NCBI RefSeq assembly: GCF_029855045.1
Contig: NZ_CP123228.1
Coordinates: 2,232,001-2,296,000 of the forward strand
Source of the DNA: Piscinibacter sp. XHJ-5
GTDB lineage: Bacteria; Pseudomonadota; Gammaproteobacteria; Burkholderiales; Burkholderiaceae_C
Length of the DNA: 64,000 nucleotides
Direction of reading: 5' to 3'
The notes beneath the pieces were generated by a model that saw nothing but the letters and a program-made list of their open reading frames with translations, had not been told where the DNA came from and did no database searches. Both the position numbers and the translations under genes were made by a program. Each line of letters opens with the position of its first letter. The first letter of the stretch is position 1. Below, in pieces: positions 8,853 to 17,468 of this stretch.

Positions 8853-9790
8853 CCATGCTCGTCGTTGCGGAACACGACCACACCGACATCAACGGAGCGA
8901 CGCGCGCCGCCATCAGCGCCGCGAGTCGCATCGGCGGCGATGTGCACCTGCTCGTCGCCGGCCACGGCTGCGCCGCCGCCGCGCAGCAGGGCGCCGCGAT
9001 CGCGGGCGTGGCCAAGGTGCTGCTGGCCGACGATGCGGCCTACGCGCATCCGCTCGCCGAAAGCCTGGCCGACCTCGTCGCCGGCCTCGCGCGCGACTAC
9101 ACCCACGTGCTCGCGGGCGCCACGTCGGCCGGCAAGAACGTGATGCCGCGTGTCGCTGCGCTGCTCGACGTGGCGCAGGTGTCGGACATCACCGCGGTCC
9201 TCGCGCCCGACACTTTCGTCCGGCCGATCTACGCCGGCAACGCGCTGGCGACGGTGAAGGCGCTCGATGCGATCAAGGTGATCACCGTGCGCGGCACCGC
9301 GTTCGAAGCGGCGGCGGGCGGCGGTGGCCCGGCGACCGTGCAGCCCATCCCCGCCGGCCCGCCGAACAAGAGCTCGCGTTTGGTCGGCCAGCAGCTCACC
9401 GTCTCGGAACGGCCCGAGCTGACCGCCGCCCGCGTCATCGTGTCCGGCGGCCGCGGCATGGGCAGCAGCGAGAGCTTTCGCCTGCTCGACGCGCTGGCGG
9501 ACAAGCTCGGTGCGGCAGTGGGCGCCTCGCGGGCGGCTGTCGACGCGGGCTATGCGCCGAACGACTGCCAGGTCGGACAGACCGGCAAGATCGTCGCGCC
9601 CGAGCTGTACATCGCGGTGGGCATCTCCGGCGCAATTCAGCACCTGGCCGGCATGAAGGACAGCAAGCTGATCGTCGCGATCAACAAGGATCCCGAGGCG
9701 CCGATATTCAGCGTGGCCGACTACGGCCTCGTGGCCGACCTGTTCCAGGCCGTGCCCGAGCTGACCTCGTCGGTACAGGGCGGCACATGA
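8849..9790 (+). CDS. etfA: Electron transfer flavoprotein, alpha subunit
   Basis: This 313-residue protein carries the FAD-binding C-terminal domain with [33 protein letters not shown] and [10 protein letters not shown], all hallmarks of EtfA. The N-terminal domain is the usual variable Rossmann-like fold. It forms a heterodimer with EtfB. The start is an ATG overlapping the etfB stop, and its own stop overlaps the start of the IclR gene, so regulator and ETF are coupled in translation. Confidence 0.95.
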   Translation: MTMLVVAEHDHTDINGATRAAISAASRIGGDVHLLVAGHGCAAAAQQGAAIAGVAKVLLADDAAYAHPLAESLADLVAGLARDYTHVLAGATSAGKNVMPRVAALLDVAQVSDITAVLAPDTFVRPIYAGNALATVKALDAIKVITVRGTAFEAAAGGGGPATVQPIPAGPPNKSSRLVGQQLTVSERPELTAARVIVSGGRGMGSSESFRLLDALADKLGAAVGASRAAVDAGYAPNDCQVGQTGKIVAPELYIAVGISGAIQHLAGMKDSKLIVAINKDPEAPIFSVADYGLVADLFQAVPELTSSVQGGT

Positions 9791-10572
9791 CGCACAACCC
9801 GCACGACAGTGCCGACGTCACCGGACCGCGGTCGCTGACGCGGCTGCTGGGTCTGTTCGACGTGCTGTCCCTGTCGCCGGACGGGCTGTCGCTCGCCGAG
9901 CTGAACGTGTCGCTCGAATCGCCCAAGAGCAGCCTGCTGAACCTTCTGCGCCCCCTGGTCGCCGAGGACTACCTGATCCACGACGTCGGCATCTATCGCC
10001 TCGGACCGGCGATCTTCCGGCTCGCGGCCGGCGTGATGTCGGCCTGGAACTTCCCGAAGCTGATCCGGCCCTTCATGGAAGAGCTGTGCGAGCGCACAGG
10101 AGAGTCGGTGCTGCTCGGCGTGCTGAACCGCGAGGCCGAGGTGATGACCTACGTCGAGATCATCGACAGCCCGCATCCCGTGCGCTACCAGATTCCAGTG
10201 GGCACCACGCGGCCGCTCTACGCCAGCTCTGCCGGTCGTCTGCTGCTGGCGTATGCCGACAAGCCCTGGCGCGACAGCTATCTGTCCACTGTGCAGTTCA
10301 GGACCCGCACCGCGACGCCGGTGACGCGTGCCGCCCTCAGCCGGGAGCTGGAACGAATCCGCGGCGAAGGCGTCTCGGTGTCGATCGACTCCTACATGGT
10401 CGGCCTGGGTGCGGTGGCCGCGCCGGTGTTCGATGGGGAGGGGCGCTGCATCGCGTCGCTGAACATCGCCGGGCCGTCGGATCGATTTCGCGACGAGCTC
10501 GATCACTTGAAGGTGGTGGTGAAGGAGCTGGCGGCGCGGGCATCGGGCGTGGTGGGGCGCGTCGCGGCCTGA
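9787..10572 (+). CDS. IclR-family transcriptional regulator (paralogue 1)
   Basis: This 261-residue protein has an N-terminal winged helix-turn-helix (about residues 14-75, with [19 protein letters not shown] as the HTH) and a C-terminal IclR effector domain (about 90-255, including [15 protein letters not shown] and [11 protein letters not shown]). IclR proteins bind small aromatic, acyl or sugar-acid ligands and act as repressors or activators. It is closely similar to the regulators at 15450 and 16406. It is the last gene of the acyl-CoA dehydrogenase operon and probably regulates it. Confidence 0.92.
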   Translation: MTHNPHDSADVTGPRSLTRLLGLFDVLSLSPDGLSLAELNVSLESPKSSLLNLLRPLVAEDYLIHDVGIYRLGPAIFRLAAGVMSAWNFPKLIRPFMEELCERTGESVLLGVLNREAEVMTYVEIIDSPHPVRYQIPVGTTRPLYASSAGRLLLAYADKPWRDSYLSTVQFRTRTATPVTRAALSRELERIRGEGVSVSIDSYMVGLGAVAAPVFDGEGRCIASLNIAGPSDRFRDELDHLKVVVKELAARASGVVGRVAA

Positions 10573-10580
10573 GCACCCGC

Positions 10581-10612
10581 AGGTTGGCGGTGAGCTGCGC
10601 TCACGCCAACCT
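10581..10612. terminator. Stem-loop between convergent genes
   Basis: AGGTTGGCGGTGAGC and GCTCACGCCAACCT form a long stem with one bulged G and a TGC loop. It sits between the convergent IclR and acyl-CoA dehydrogenase genes and could terminate both. No U-tract follows. The sequence also looks like a dispersed REP-type palindrome. Confidence 0.55.
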
Positions 10613-11759
10613 ACGCGTCGATCAATCCTCCCGATCGCGCCAGCCGCCGCAGGTGATGCGCCGTGTCGCCCAGCTGAATCTCGGTCATCGTCAGCCGGCG
10701 GAAGTAATGACCCGCCTGGCATTCCTCCGTCATGCCGATGCCGCCGTGCAGCTGGATCGCCTCCTGCCCGACGAAGCGGGCGCTGCGGCCCACCTGCACC
10801 TTGGCCGCCGACACGGCGCGCTCGCGCTCGCCGGCGTCGCGGTCGGCGCACCGCATCGTCGCGTAAAGCGCCATGCTGCGCGCCTGCTCGATCTCCACCA
10901 GCATGTCGACCGCGCGGTGCTGCAGCGCCTGGAAGCTGCCGATCGCGACGCCGAACTGCTTGCGCAGCTTGAGGTACTCGACGGTGATCTCGTGCAGCCG
11001 CTCCATCACGCCGACTGCCTCGGCGCACAACGCCGCGGTGGCCGCATCGACGGCGCGCTCGATGGCCGGCAGCGCGGCACCGGGCGCACCCAGCACCTGG
11101 TGCGGACCGATGCGCACACGGTCGAAGCGGATGTCGGCCGCGCGCGCGTGGTCCTGCGTGCGGTATCCGCGGCGGGTGACGCCGTCGGCTTTCGCGTCGA
11201 CCAGGAACAGCGAAATGCCGTCGCGGTCTCGGCGCGCGCCTGCACTGCGCGCCGAGACGATCAGTCGGTCCGCGCTGTCGCCGGCGAGCACGTAGCGCTT
11301 CTCGCCGTCCAGCACGATGCCGCTTGCTTCGCAGCGGGCTGTCGTCGCGACCTCGGCGAGGTCATGACGCGAGCCGGCCTCGGCGTGCGCGAACGCAAGG
11401 GTCAGCTCACCGCTGGCGATCGCGGGCACCAGTGCGGCGCGCTGCTTTGCAGAGCCGGCTTCTCTCAGCAAGCCGCCGCTCAGAACGACGGTGGCGAGAT
11501 AGGGCTCGAGCGCGAGCGCGCGCCCCAGCGCCTGCATCACGAGCAGGGTGTCGACGGCTCCGCCGCCCAGGCCGCCGTCGGCTTCGGCGAACGGGAGGCC
11601 GAGCAGGCCCATCTCCGCGTACCGTGACCACAGCGCCCGGCTGTAGCCGTGGGGCTCGGCCCGGTGGGCGAGGCGCTGCTCGAAGCTGCAGCGCTCGGCC
11701 AGCAGGCGCTGCACGCCGTCTTGCAGCATGCGTTGTTCGTCAGTGAGGTCGAAGTCCAT
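10611..11759 (-). CDS. Acyl-CoA dehydrogenase, second subunit of a probable pair
   Basis: This 382-residue protein begins MDFDLTDEQRMLQDGVQRLL and ends with the IQLHGGIGMTEECQAGHYFRRL type C-terminus. That makes it the counterpart of the protein at 5292-6392. It follows the larger dehydrogenase at 11762 after two bases. The pair probably forms a second heteromeric acyl-CoA dehydrogenase. It is the last gene of a leftward four-gene operon. Confidence 0.85.
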   Translation of the reverse strand: MDFDLTDEQRMLQDGVQRLLAERCSFEQRLAHRAEPHGYSRALWSRYAEMGLLGLPFAEADGGLGGGAVDTLLVMQALGRALALEPYLATVVLSGGLLREAGSAKQRAALVPAIASGELTLAFAHAEAGSRHDLAEVATTARCEASGIVLDGEKRYVLAGDSADRLIVSARSAGARRDRDGISLFLVDAKADGVTRRGYRTQDHARAADIRFDRVRIGPHQVLGAPGAALPAIERAVDAATAALCAEAVGVMERLHEITVEYLKLRKQFGVAIGSFQALQHRAVDMLVEIEQARSMALYATMRCADRDAGERERAVSAAKVQVGRSARFVGQEAIQLHGGIGMTEECQAGHYFRRLTMTEIQLGDTAHHLRRLARSGGLIDA

Positions 11760-11761
11760 GT

Positions 11762-12961
11762 CTATAGGCCGAGCACGGTCTTGGCGAGGATGTTGCGCTG
11801 GATCTCGTTCGATCCGCCCACGATGGACACATGACGCGCCCAATAGTGATTGGGCGCGATGGTCAGCGCCCAGTCCGTTTCACCGGCCTCGCCGCGCGCA
11901 CCGGCCACGAACTCCGGGTCGAACTCCATCGCCGCGGAGCCGGCGACTTCGAGCAGCAGCTCGGCCGTGGCCTGCTGCAGCTGCGAGCCCTTCATTTTCA
12001 GGATCGACGACTTCGGGTCGGGCTTGCCGTCGTCGCGCCGTCCGATCTCGGCGATGAGCCGCATCTGCGTGATCTCCAGCGCCTTCAGCTCGACCTCGAT
12101 GGCGGCCACCCGCTCCCGGAAGCGCTCGTCCTCGATCAGCGGGCGGCCCTCCGAGAGCACCTGTGCAGCGAGCTGCTTGGCGCGGCGCACGCGGAACTTG
12201 GACACGCCGACGCGGGCGATGCCGCTGCGCTCGTGGCCGAGCAGGTACTTGGCGTAGTCCCAGCCGCGGTTTTCCTCGCCGACGCGGTGCGCCACCGGAA
12301 TGCGGACGTTGTCCAGAAACAGCTCGTTCGTCTCGTGGTGTCCGTCGATCGTGACGATGGGGCGGATGGTCACGCCCGGCGTGTTCATTTCCATCAGCAG
12401 GTAGGTGATGCCCTGCTGTTTCTTCGCTGCCGGGTCGGTGCGCACGAGCAGAAAGCACCAGTCGGCATGGTGTGCGGTCGAGGTCCAGAGCTTCTGGCCG
12501 TTGACGACATAGTGCTCGCCTTCGCGGACCGCACTGGTGCGCAGCGCCGCCAGGTCGGAGCCGGCCCCGGGCTCGGAGAACCCCTGGCAGAACCAGTGTT
12601 CCATGCGCGCGATGCGCGGCAGGAAGTGACGCTTCTGCGCCTCGCTGCCGAAGGCGATCAGCGTCGGTCCGATCATGTTCATGTTGAACGAGATCGGCTC
12701 CGGCGCCGGCGCCATCGCCAGCTCTTCCTTGAAGATGTACTGCTTGACCGCGTTCCAGCCCGTGCCGCCCCACTCGATCGGCCACGACGGCGTGGCCCAG
12801 CCCTTGTCGTGGAGGATGCGCACCCAGCGCAGCATCTCTTGCTTGGAGATGCGCTGCCCGAGCTCGCATTTGCGGCGGATGTCGGGCGGCAGCGCCTGCG
12901 CGAAGAAGGCGCGCACCTCGTCGCGAAACGCGATCTCGTCGTTGGTGAGGCGAAGGTCCAT
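11762..12961 (-). CDS. Acyl-CoA dehydrogenase, first subunit of a probable pair
   Basis: The 399-residue product begins MDLRLTNDEIAFRDEVRAFF and has CQGFSEPGAGSDLA, NGQKLWTSTAHHADW and a C-terminal GGSNEIQRNILAKTVLGL. The position of the usual catalytic Glu is Gly (SIVGGSNEIQ), as in the protein at 3943-5148. The partner gene at 10611-11759 follows immediately. The substrate is probably a CoA ester of a branched or cyclic acid, given the racemase next door; that part is inference. Confidence 0.88.
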   Translation of the reverse strand: MDLRLTNDEIAFRDEVRAFFAQALPPDIRRKCELGQRISKQEMLRWVRILHDKGWATPSWPIEWGGTGWNAVKQYIFKEELAMAPAPEPISFNMNMIGPTLIAFGSEAQKRHFLPRIARMEHWFCQGFSEPGAGSDLAALRTSAVREGEHYVVNGQKLWTSTAHHADWCFLLVRTDPAAKKQQGITYLLMEMNTPGVTIRPIVTIDGHHETNELFLDNVRIPVAHRVGEENRGWDYAKYLLGHERSGIARVGVSKFRVRRAKQLAAQVLSEGRPLIEDERFRERVAAIEVELKALEITQMRLIAEIGRRDDGKPDPKSSILKMKGSQLQQATAELLLEVAGSAAMEFDPEFVAGARGEAGETDWALTIAPNHYWARHVSIVGGSNEIQRNILAKTVLGL

Positions 12962-12971
12962 GGTGGGTTTC

Positions 12972-14117
12972 TCAGTCGATCAGCCCGGCCCGCCGCAGCG
13001 TGGCGATCTTCGTCGGCGCGAACCAGGCCGACAAGGCGCGATCCGTGTTCTCCGGTGTCGCGGGCTGCGGGGGTGTCGGCATCGCGGGCACGCTGCGCGA
13101 AAAGCGCGGCGCCGGCGCAGCCTGCACGATGCCGTCGATCTCGACGAAGGTGCCGCGCGCGCGCAGGTGAGGATGATGCGGCGCTTCGGCGAACGAGAGC
13201 ACCGGCGTCGCGCAGGCGTCGGTGCGTTCGAGAAGCTCGGTCCACTCGTCGCGGCTGCGCGTCCTGAATGTCGCGGCCAACACCGCCTTGGCCGCCTTCC
13301 AGTGGTCGCGCGACAGCTGCGGGCCGAGGCTCTCGGGGGCGATGGCGAGCCGCTCGAGCAACTGGAGGAAGAACTTCTCCTCGATCGGACCGACCGCGAT
13401 CCAGCGGCCATCGGCGCATTCGTAGCAATCGTAGAAATGCGATCCGCCGTCGCTCGCGTTGGTGCCGCGGCCGACTCGCCAGATGCCGCCGGCGACCATG
13501 CCGAAGAAGGTGGTGGCCAGGTGCGCGGCCCCGTCGACGATCGCCGCGTCGACGACCTGCCCGCGGCCGGAGGCACGCGCCTCGAGGACCGCGGCCAGCA
13601 GCCCGACCGTCATGTAGAGCGAGCCGCCGGCGTAGTCGCCCACGAGGTTCAGCGGCATCGTCGGCGGCTGGCCTTCGCGGCCGATGGCGTCGAGGATGCC
13701 GGTCAGCGCGAGGTAGTTGATGTCGTGTCCCGCCACCTGGGAGAGCGGGCCGTGCTGGCCCCAGCCGGTGAGGCGCCCGTAGGCCAGGCGCGGGTTGCGC
13801 GACAGGCAGACTTCGGGACCGAGGCCCAGGCGCTCGGTCACGCCGGGGCGGAAGCCCTCGATCAGTGCATCCGCCTGCTCGACCAGCTCGAGCACGGTCT
13901 CGACCGCCGCCGGATCCTTCAGGTCCAGCGCGACCGTGCCGCGGTTGCGCAGCAGCGTGTCGTACTTCAGCGGCCGCTCGATGCCGAGCTTCACCGGATG
14001 CTTGCGGGCGACCCGGATCACCGTGGCGCCGAGGTCGGCGAGCAGCATCGCGCACATCGGGCCCGGGCCGATGCCAGCCAACTCGACGATCTTCAGTCCA
14101 GCCAGTGGGCCCGTCAT
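12972..14117 (-). CDS. mcr: Alpha-methylacyl-CoA racemase (family III CoA-transferase fold)
   Basis: This 381-residue protein has the AGIGPGPMCAMLLADLGA motif near residue 15, typical of alpha-methylacyl-CoA racemase rather than true CaiB transferases. The three catalytic residues of the mycobacterial racemase (His126, Asp156, Glu241) align with His131, Asp161 and Glu246, each shifted by five. The enzyme inverts the 2-methyl centre of branched acyl-CoA esters so that beta-oxidation can proceed. It therefore points to a methyl-branched isoprenoid or steroid-like substrate. Its start overlaps the stop of the upstream dehydrogenase. Confidence 0.88.
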   Translation of the reverse strand: MTGPLAGLKIVELAGIGPGPMCAMLLADLGATVIRVARKHPVKLGIERPLKYDTLLRNRGTVALDLKDPAAVETVLELVEQADALIEGFRPGVTERLGLGPEVCLSRNPRLAYGRLTGWGQHGPLSQVAGHDINYLALTGILDAIGREGQPPTMPLNLVGDYAGGSLYMTVGLLAAVLEARASGRGQVVDAAIVDGAAHLATTFFGMVAGGIWRVGRGTNASDGGSHFYDCYECADGRWIAVGPIEEKFFLQLLERLAIAPESLGPQLSRDHWKAAKAVLAATFRTRSRDEWTELLERTDACATPVLSFAEAPHHPHLRARGTFVEIDGIVQAAPAPRFSRSVPAMPTPPQPATPENTDRALSAWFAPTKIATLRRAGLID

Positions 14118-15283
14118 CCCGACACCCTGCCCAGCAAGCTGCCGGCGATGATGTTGCGCTGGATCTGGTTCGTGCCTTCGATGATCTGCACCACCTTGGC
14201 GTCGCGGAAGTAGCGGTTGATCGGGTATTCCGACGAGACGCCGGCGGCGCCGAACAACTGCACGGCGTCGGTGGCGACCTTCATCGCCACGTCGGAGGCG
14301 AAGCACTTGGCCATCGCCGCCATCGGCGCCAGCGCCTTGCCGGTGACGCCGGCATCGACCATCGCTGCGGTTCGGTAGACGAGCTGGCGCGCCGCTTCTG
14401 TCTGCATCACCATGTCGGCGAGCATCCAGCGCACGCCCTGGAAGTCGCTGATCGCTTGACCGAAGGCGCGCCGCTCCTGGATGTATTTCGCCGCGTGGTC
14501 GATCGCGCCCTGAGCGATGCCGACGGCGCGCGCGGCGACGATCGGCCGGCTGGTATTGAGCGCCTCCATCGCCACCTTGAAGCCGCCGGCCCCGGTTTCG
14601 CCTTCGGGGCCCAGGCGGCTGTCGGCGCCGATGGCAGCGCCGTCGAGGAACAGCGGACACGACGGCACGCCGCGCGCGCCCATCTTGTCTTCCTTGCGGC
14701 CGATGGTCAGGCCCGGCGTGGCCTTGTCGACGATGAATAGGTTGATGCCGAGCGGCTCGCCTTGCACGCCCTGGGTGCGGGCGGCGACGAGGATGAAGTC
14801 GGCGATGTCGGCATTGGTGCACCAGATCTTGGCGCCGTCGAGCACGTAGCCGTTCGCGGTGCGGCGGGCGATGGTCTTGATGCCGGAGACATCGGAGCCG
14901 CTCTGGGGCTCGGTCAGCGACAGCGCGCCGCGCAAGTCGCCGCTGGCCAGTCCCGGCAGCAGGCGCTGCTTCTGCGCCGCCGTGCCCCCGGCGAAGATGG
15001 CGCCGAACGGTGTCCACTGCACGACGAGCAGATAGCCGGTGTTGTAGCAGACGCGGCCGAGCTCCTCGACAGCGATGCAGGCCGACAACGTGCTGCCCGT
15101 GCCTCCGTACTCGGCGGGGAAGGGCAGGGCGAACAGGCCCAGGCCCTTGAGCAGCTCGAACATGTCGTGCGGGTACTCGGCGCTGCGGTCGATCTCGTCG
15201 GCGCGCGCGGCCACCTTCTCGCGCGCCACCCTGCGGATCAGCTCCTGGATCGCCTTCTGGTCCTCGCTCAGCTCGTAGCTCAA
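14114..15283 (-). CDS. Acyl-CoA dehydrogenase, homomeric type
   Basis: This 389-residue protein follows the classic layout (SYELSEDQKAIQELIRRVAREK at the start, SLTEPQSGSDVSG, and VVQIIEGTNQIQRNIIAG at the end). Unlike the paired subunits, it keeps the catalytic Glu in IIEGTNQIQ, so it should work alone as a homotetramer. The start is taken as the TTG at 15283, where homology to the family begins. It is the first gene of the leftward operon, and its stop overlaps the racemase start. Confidence 0.88.
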   Translation of the reverse strand: MSYELSEDQKAIQELIRRVAREKVAARADEIDRSAEYPHDMFELLKGLGLFALPFPAEYGGTGSTLSACIAVEELGRVCYNTGYLLVVQWTPFGAIFAGGTAAQKQRLLPGLASGDLRGALSLTEPQSGSDVSGIKTIARRTANGYVLDGAKIWCTNADIADFILVAARTQGVQGEPLGINLFIVDKATPGLTIGRKEDKMGARGVPSCPLFLDGAAIGADSRLGPEGETGAGGFKVAMEALNTSRPIVAARAVGIAQGAIDHAAKYIQERRAFGQAISDFQGVRWMLADMVMQTEAARQLVYRTAAMVDAGVTGKALAPMAAMAKCFASDVAMKVATDAVQLFGAAGVSSEYPINRYFRDAKVVQIIEGTNQIQRNIIAGSLLGRVSG

Positions 15284-15336
15284 GGGCGCCCCGCGTCGCG
15301 TTCGCGGTCCAATATGTGAATAGAGTGCGAAATGGT

Positions 15337-15347
15337 GAACGACATTC
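15337..15347 (+). promoter_or_regulatory. Imperfect copy of the island operator
   Basis: GAACGACATTC matches GAAC-N3-GTTC at seven of eight fixed positions. It lies in the 166-bp divergent region between the dehydrogenase operon at 15283 and the IclR gene at 15450. No strong -35/-10 pair is obvious beside it. Confidence 0.4.
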
Positions 15348-15449
15348 GGACCGGCGTCAAGACCGGGGCCGGTCACCCGGGTGCCAGGCGTGGCGGAATG
15401 TGCCTCCTGTACGATCTCGTCATCCGGAAAGACTCAGTGGACGACAGGC

Positions 15450-16316
15450 ATGGCCAGGCAAACCCAGAAGGCGACCGCCAGGACGCCGGAGGCAGAGGTC
15501 GACGACGCGGCACCGGAGACGGACGCCAGCGGTCCGCGCTCGCTGACGCGGGTGCTGGGCCTGTTCGACCTGCTGTCGCTGATGCCGCAGGGCATGACGC
15601 TGTCCGAGCTGTGCGGCAGCCTCGGCACGCCCAAGAGCAGCCTGTTGAACCTGCTGCGGCCGCTGGTGGCGGACGGCTACCTGGTCCACGTGGGCGGGCG
15701 GTACTGCATCGGCCATTCCCTGATCACGATGGCTGCCGGGGTCATGTCGGCCTGGAACTTCTCGAAGATGATCCGGCCCTTCATGGAAGAACTGGTCCGG
15801 CGCACCGAAGAAACGGTGCTGCTGGGCGTGCTGAACCGCGAGACGGAGGTCCTGGCATTCACCGAGATCATCAACAGTCCGCACCCGGTGCGGCTGCAGG
15901 TTCCGGTCGGCACCATCCGGCCCCTTTACGCCAGCCCGGCCGGCTGGGTCGTGCTGGCCTACGCTGACAAGGCCTTCCGCGAGCAGTACATCGCCTCCGT
16001 GCAGTTCAAGCTGCCGATGCGCGAAAGTCTCACCCGCGTCTCGCTGGCCCGGCAGCTGGCCCAAGTCCGCGAAGATGGCGTGGCGAGCGCCATCAGTCCC
16101 ACGGTGGCGGGCGCCTCCGGCATCGCAGCGCCGGTCTTCGGGGCCAGCGGCGAGTGCGTCGCGGCCCTCACCATTGCCGGCCCGTCGGACCGGTTCGAGC
16201 GCAACCTCGATACGCTGAAGGCGACGCTCAAGGACGTCGCCGCGAAAGCGTCGGGTGTCTTCCGCGAGGGGCACCTCGGCAACGTCAGGACGCTGAGCCC
16301 TTCCGAAGGCGATTGA
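15450..16316 (+). CDS. IclR-family transcriptional regulator (paralogue 2)
   Basis: The 288-residue product has a 40-residue polar N-terminal extension, the winged helix (LTRVLGLFDLLSLMPQGM, then the [17 protein letters not shown]) and the IclR effector domain ending around SDRFERNLDTLKATLKDVAAKA. It is the most divergent of the three IclR paralogues, especially in the effector domain (LQVPVGTIRPLYASPAGWVVL). That may mean a different ligand. It is divergent from the operon containing the racemase and probably controls it. The ATG at 15450 was chosen, as the region before it has no regulator-like sequence. Confidence 0.9.
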   Translation: MARQTQKATARTPEAEVDDAAPETDASGPRSLTRVLGLFDLLSLMPQGMTLSELCGSLGTPKSSLLNLLRPLVADGYLVHVGGRYCIGHSLITMAAGVMSAWNFSKMIRPFMEELVRRTEETVLLGVLNRETEVLAFTEIINSPHPVRLQVPVGTIRPLYASPAGWVVLAYADKAFREQYIASVQFKLPMRESLTRVSLARQLAQVREDGVASAISPTVAGASGIAAPVFGASGECVAALTIAGPSDRFERNLDTLKATLKDVAAKASGVFREGHLGNVRTLSPSEGD

Positions 16317-16359
16317 TTGACACGATGTGAGCTGTCGTTAGAATTTGCGAACGATGTTC
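16317..16359 (+). promoter_or_regulatory. Sigma70-type promoter with operator, IclR paralogue 3
   Basis: TTGACA (16317-16322), a 16-bp spacer and TAGAAT (16339-16344) are followed by the perfect palindrome GAACGATGTTC (16349-16359). The spacing between -10 and palindrome is the same as at 3904-3924. This suggests that the downstream IclR gene is controlled by the same operator system, perhaps by itself. Confidence 0.7.
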
Positions 16360-16405
16360 GTGATGTCGCTCCAGGTTCCGTTCTGAAAATGCTGGCCAGG
16401 CACCC

Positions 16406-17227
16406 ATGAAGAAAACAGCAGCCGAGCCGGCTGCCGCGGACAGGGACGCGGCCGGCCCCCGTTCACTCACGCGCCTGCTCGGCTTGTTCAACGTGCTGTC
16501 CACGTCGCCCGACGGGCTGTCGCTGGCCGATCTCAACGTGACGCTCGAGTCGCCCAAGAGCAGCCTGCTGAACCTGTTGCGTCCGCTGGTGGCCGACGGC
16601 TACCTGATCCACAGCGCCGGCATCTATCGCCTCGGCCCGTCGATCTTCCGGCTGGCGGCCGGGGTGATGTCGGCCTGGAATTTCCCGAAGATCGTGCGGC
16701 CCTTCATGGAGGAGCTGGGGCAGCTCACCGGCGAGACCGTGCTGCTCGGCGTCCTGAACCGCGAGGCCCAGGTGCTGACCTACGTCGACATCGTCGACAG
16801 TCCGCATCCGGTGCGCTACCAGATTCCCGTTGGAACGACGCGCCCGCTCTATGCCAGCGCCTCCGGGCGGCTTCTGCTGGCCTACGCTGACAAGGCCTGG
16901 CGCGACGGGTACCTCTCCACCGTCGAGTTCACCACGAAGACGGCGGCGCCGATCACCCGCGCGTCGCTGACCCGCGAGCTCGAGCGCGTCCGCAAGGACG
17001 GGTTGTCGGTGTCGATCGACTGGTACTCGGTGGGCCTGTCCGCCGTGGCCGCGCCGGTATTCGACAGCGAGGGGCGGTGCATCGCCGCCCTCAACATCGC
17101 CGGTCCCACGGACCGGTTTCGAGGCGACCTCGAGAACCTGAAGACCATGGTCAAGGACGTCGCCGCGCGGGCGTCCGAAGCCGTGGCCCGGGTCGAGACC
17201 ATCCGGCCGCGCCAAGCGGTCGCCTGA
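16406..17227 (+). CDS. IclR-family transcriptional regulator (paralogue 3)
   Basis: This 273-residue IclR protein is nearly collinear with paralogue 1 (9787): both share [42 protein letters not shown] and [11 protein letters not shown]. The N-terminal winged helix spans about residues 18-80, and the ligand domain about 95-260. Its promoter carries the island operator at the expected start of transcription, implying autoregulation or cross-regulation among the paralogues. The Rieske oxygenase operon begins 241 bp downstream. Confidence 0.92.
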   Translation: MKKTAAEPAAADRDAAGPRSLTRLLGLFNVLSTSPDGLSLADLNVTLESPKSSLLNLLRPLVADGYLIHSAGIYRLGPSIFRLAAGVMSAWNFPKIVRPFMEELGQLTGETVLLGVLNREAQVLTYVDIVDSPHPVRYQIPVGTTRPLYASASGRLLLAYADKAWRDGYLSTVEFTTKTAAPITRASLTRELERVRKDGLSVSIDWYSVGLSAVAAPVFDSEGRCIAALNIAGPTDRFRGDLENLKTMVKDVAARASEAVARVETIRPRQAVA

Positions 17228-17305
17228 TCCGGCGGCTCCCCAACGCGCCCCACGCCGGGCGCCAGGGCGGGGTTCGCTTCGCTCGACACCGACCTGGGTC
17301 TTCGT

Positions 17306-17369
17306 AGCCCGGATGAACTCCGTGGAACGTCCTTCGTTCGTGAACCGGACCCCGGATTTCATCCGGGCT
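17306..17369. repeat. REP-like inverted repeat upstream of the Rieske operon
   Basis: AGCCCGGATGAA (17306-17317) and TTCATCCGGGCT (17358-17369) are perfect inverted arms around a 40-base loop. This resembles the dispersed CCGGATT-type palindromes of proteobacteria. It lies between the IclR gene and the promoter at 17386 and could end transcription of the former. Confidence 0.6.
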
Positions 17370-17385
17370 GCGGCACCTGCACGCA

Positions 17386-17428
17386 TTGACATGGTGGAAG
17401 TGCGTGTTTATATTTCAGAACACTATTC
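17386..17428 (+). promoter_or_regulatory. Sigma70-type promoter with operator, Rieske/P450 operon
   Basis: TTGACA (17386-17391), a 17-bp spacer and TATATT (17409-17414) are followed by TCA and GAACACTATTC (17418-17428), one mismatch from GAAC-N3-GTTC. This is the strongest promoter-like sequence in the island and would drive the eight-gene operon to 25047. Confidence 0.7.
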
Positions 17429-17468
17429 AATTTTGTGGCGCGCACTCGCCGCACCCAGGAGACGCCGC

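Noticed and set aside
12972..15017. A single 681-residue minus-strand protein
   Set aside because: Only its C-terminal 381 residues have a family (racemase). The N-terminal part is an out-of-frame shadow of the acyl-CoA dehydrogenase at 14114.
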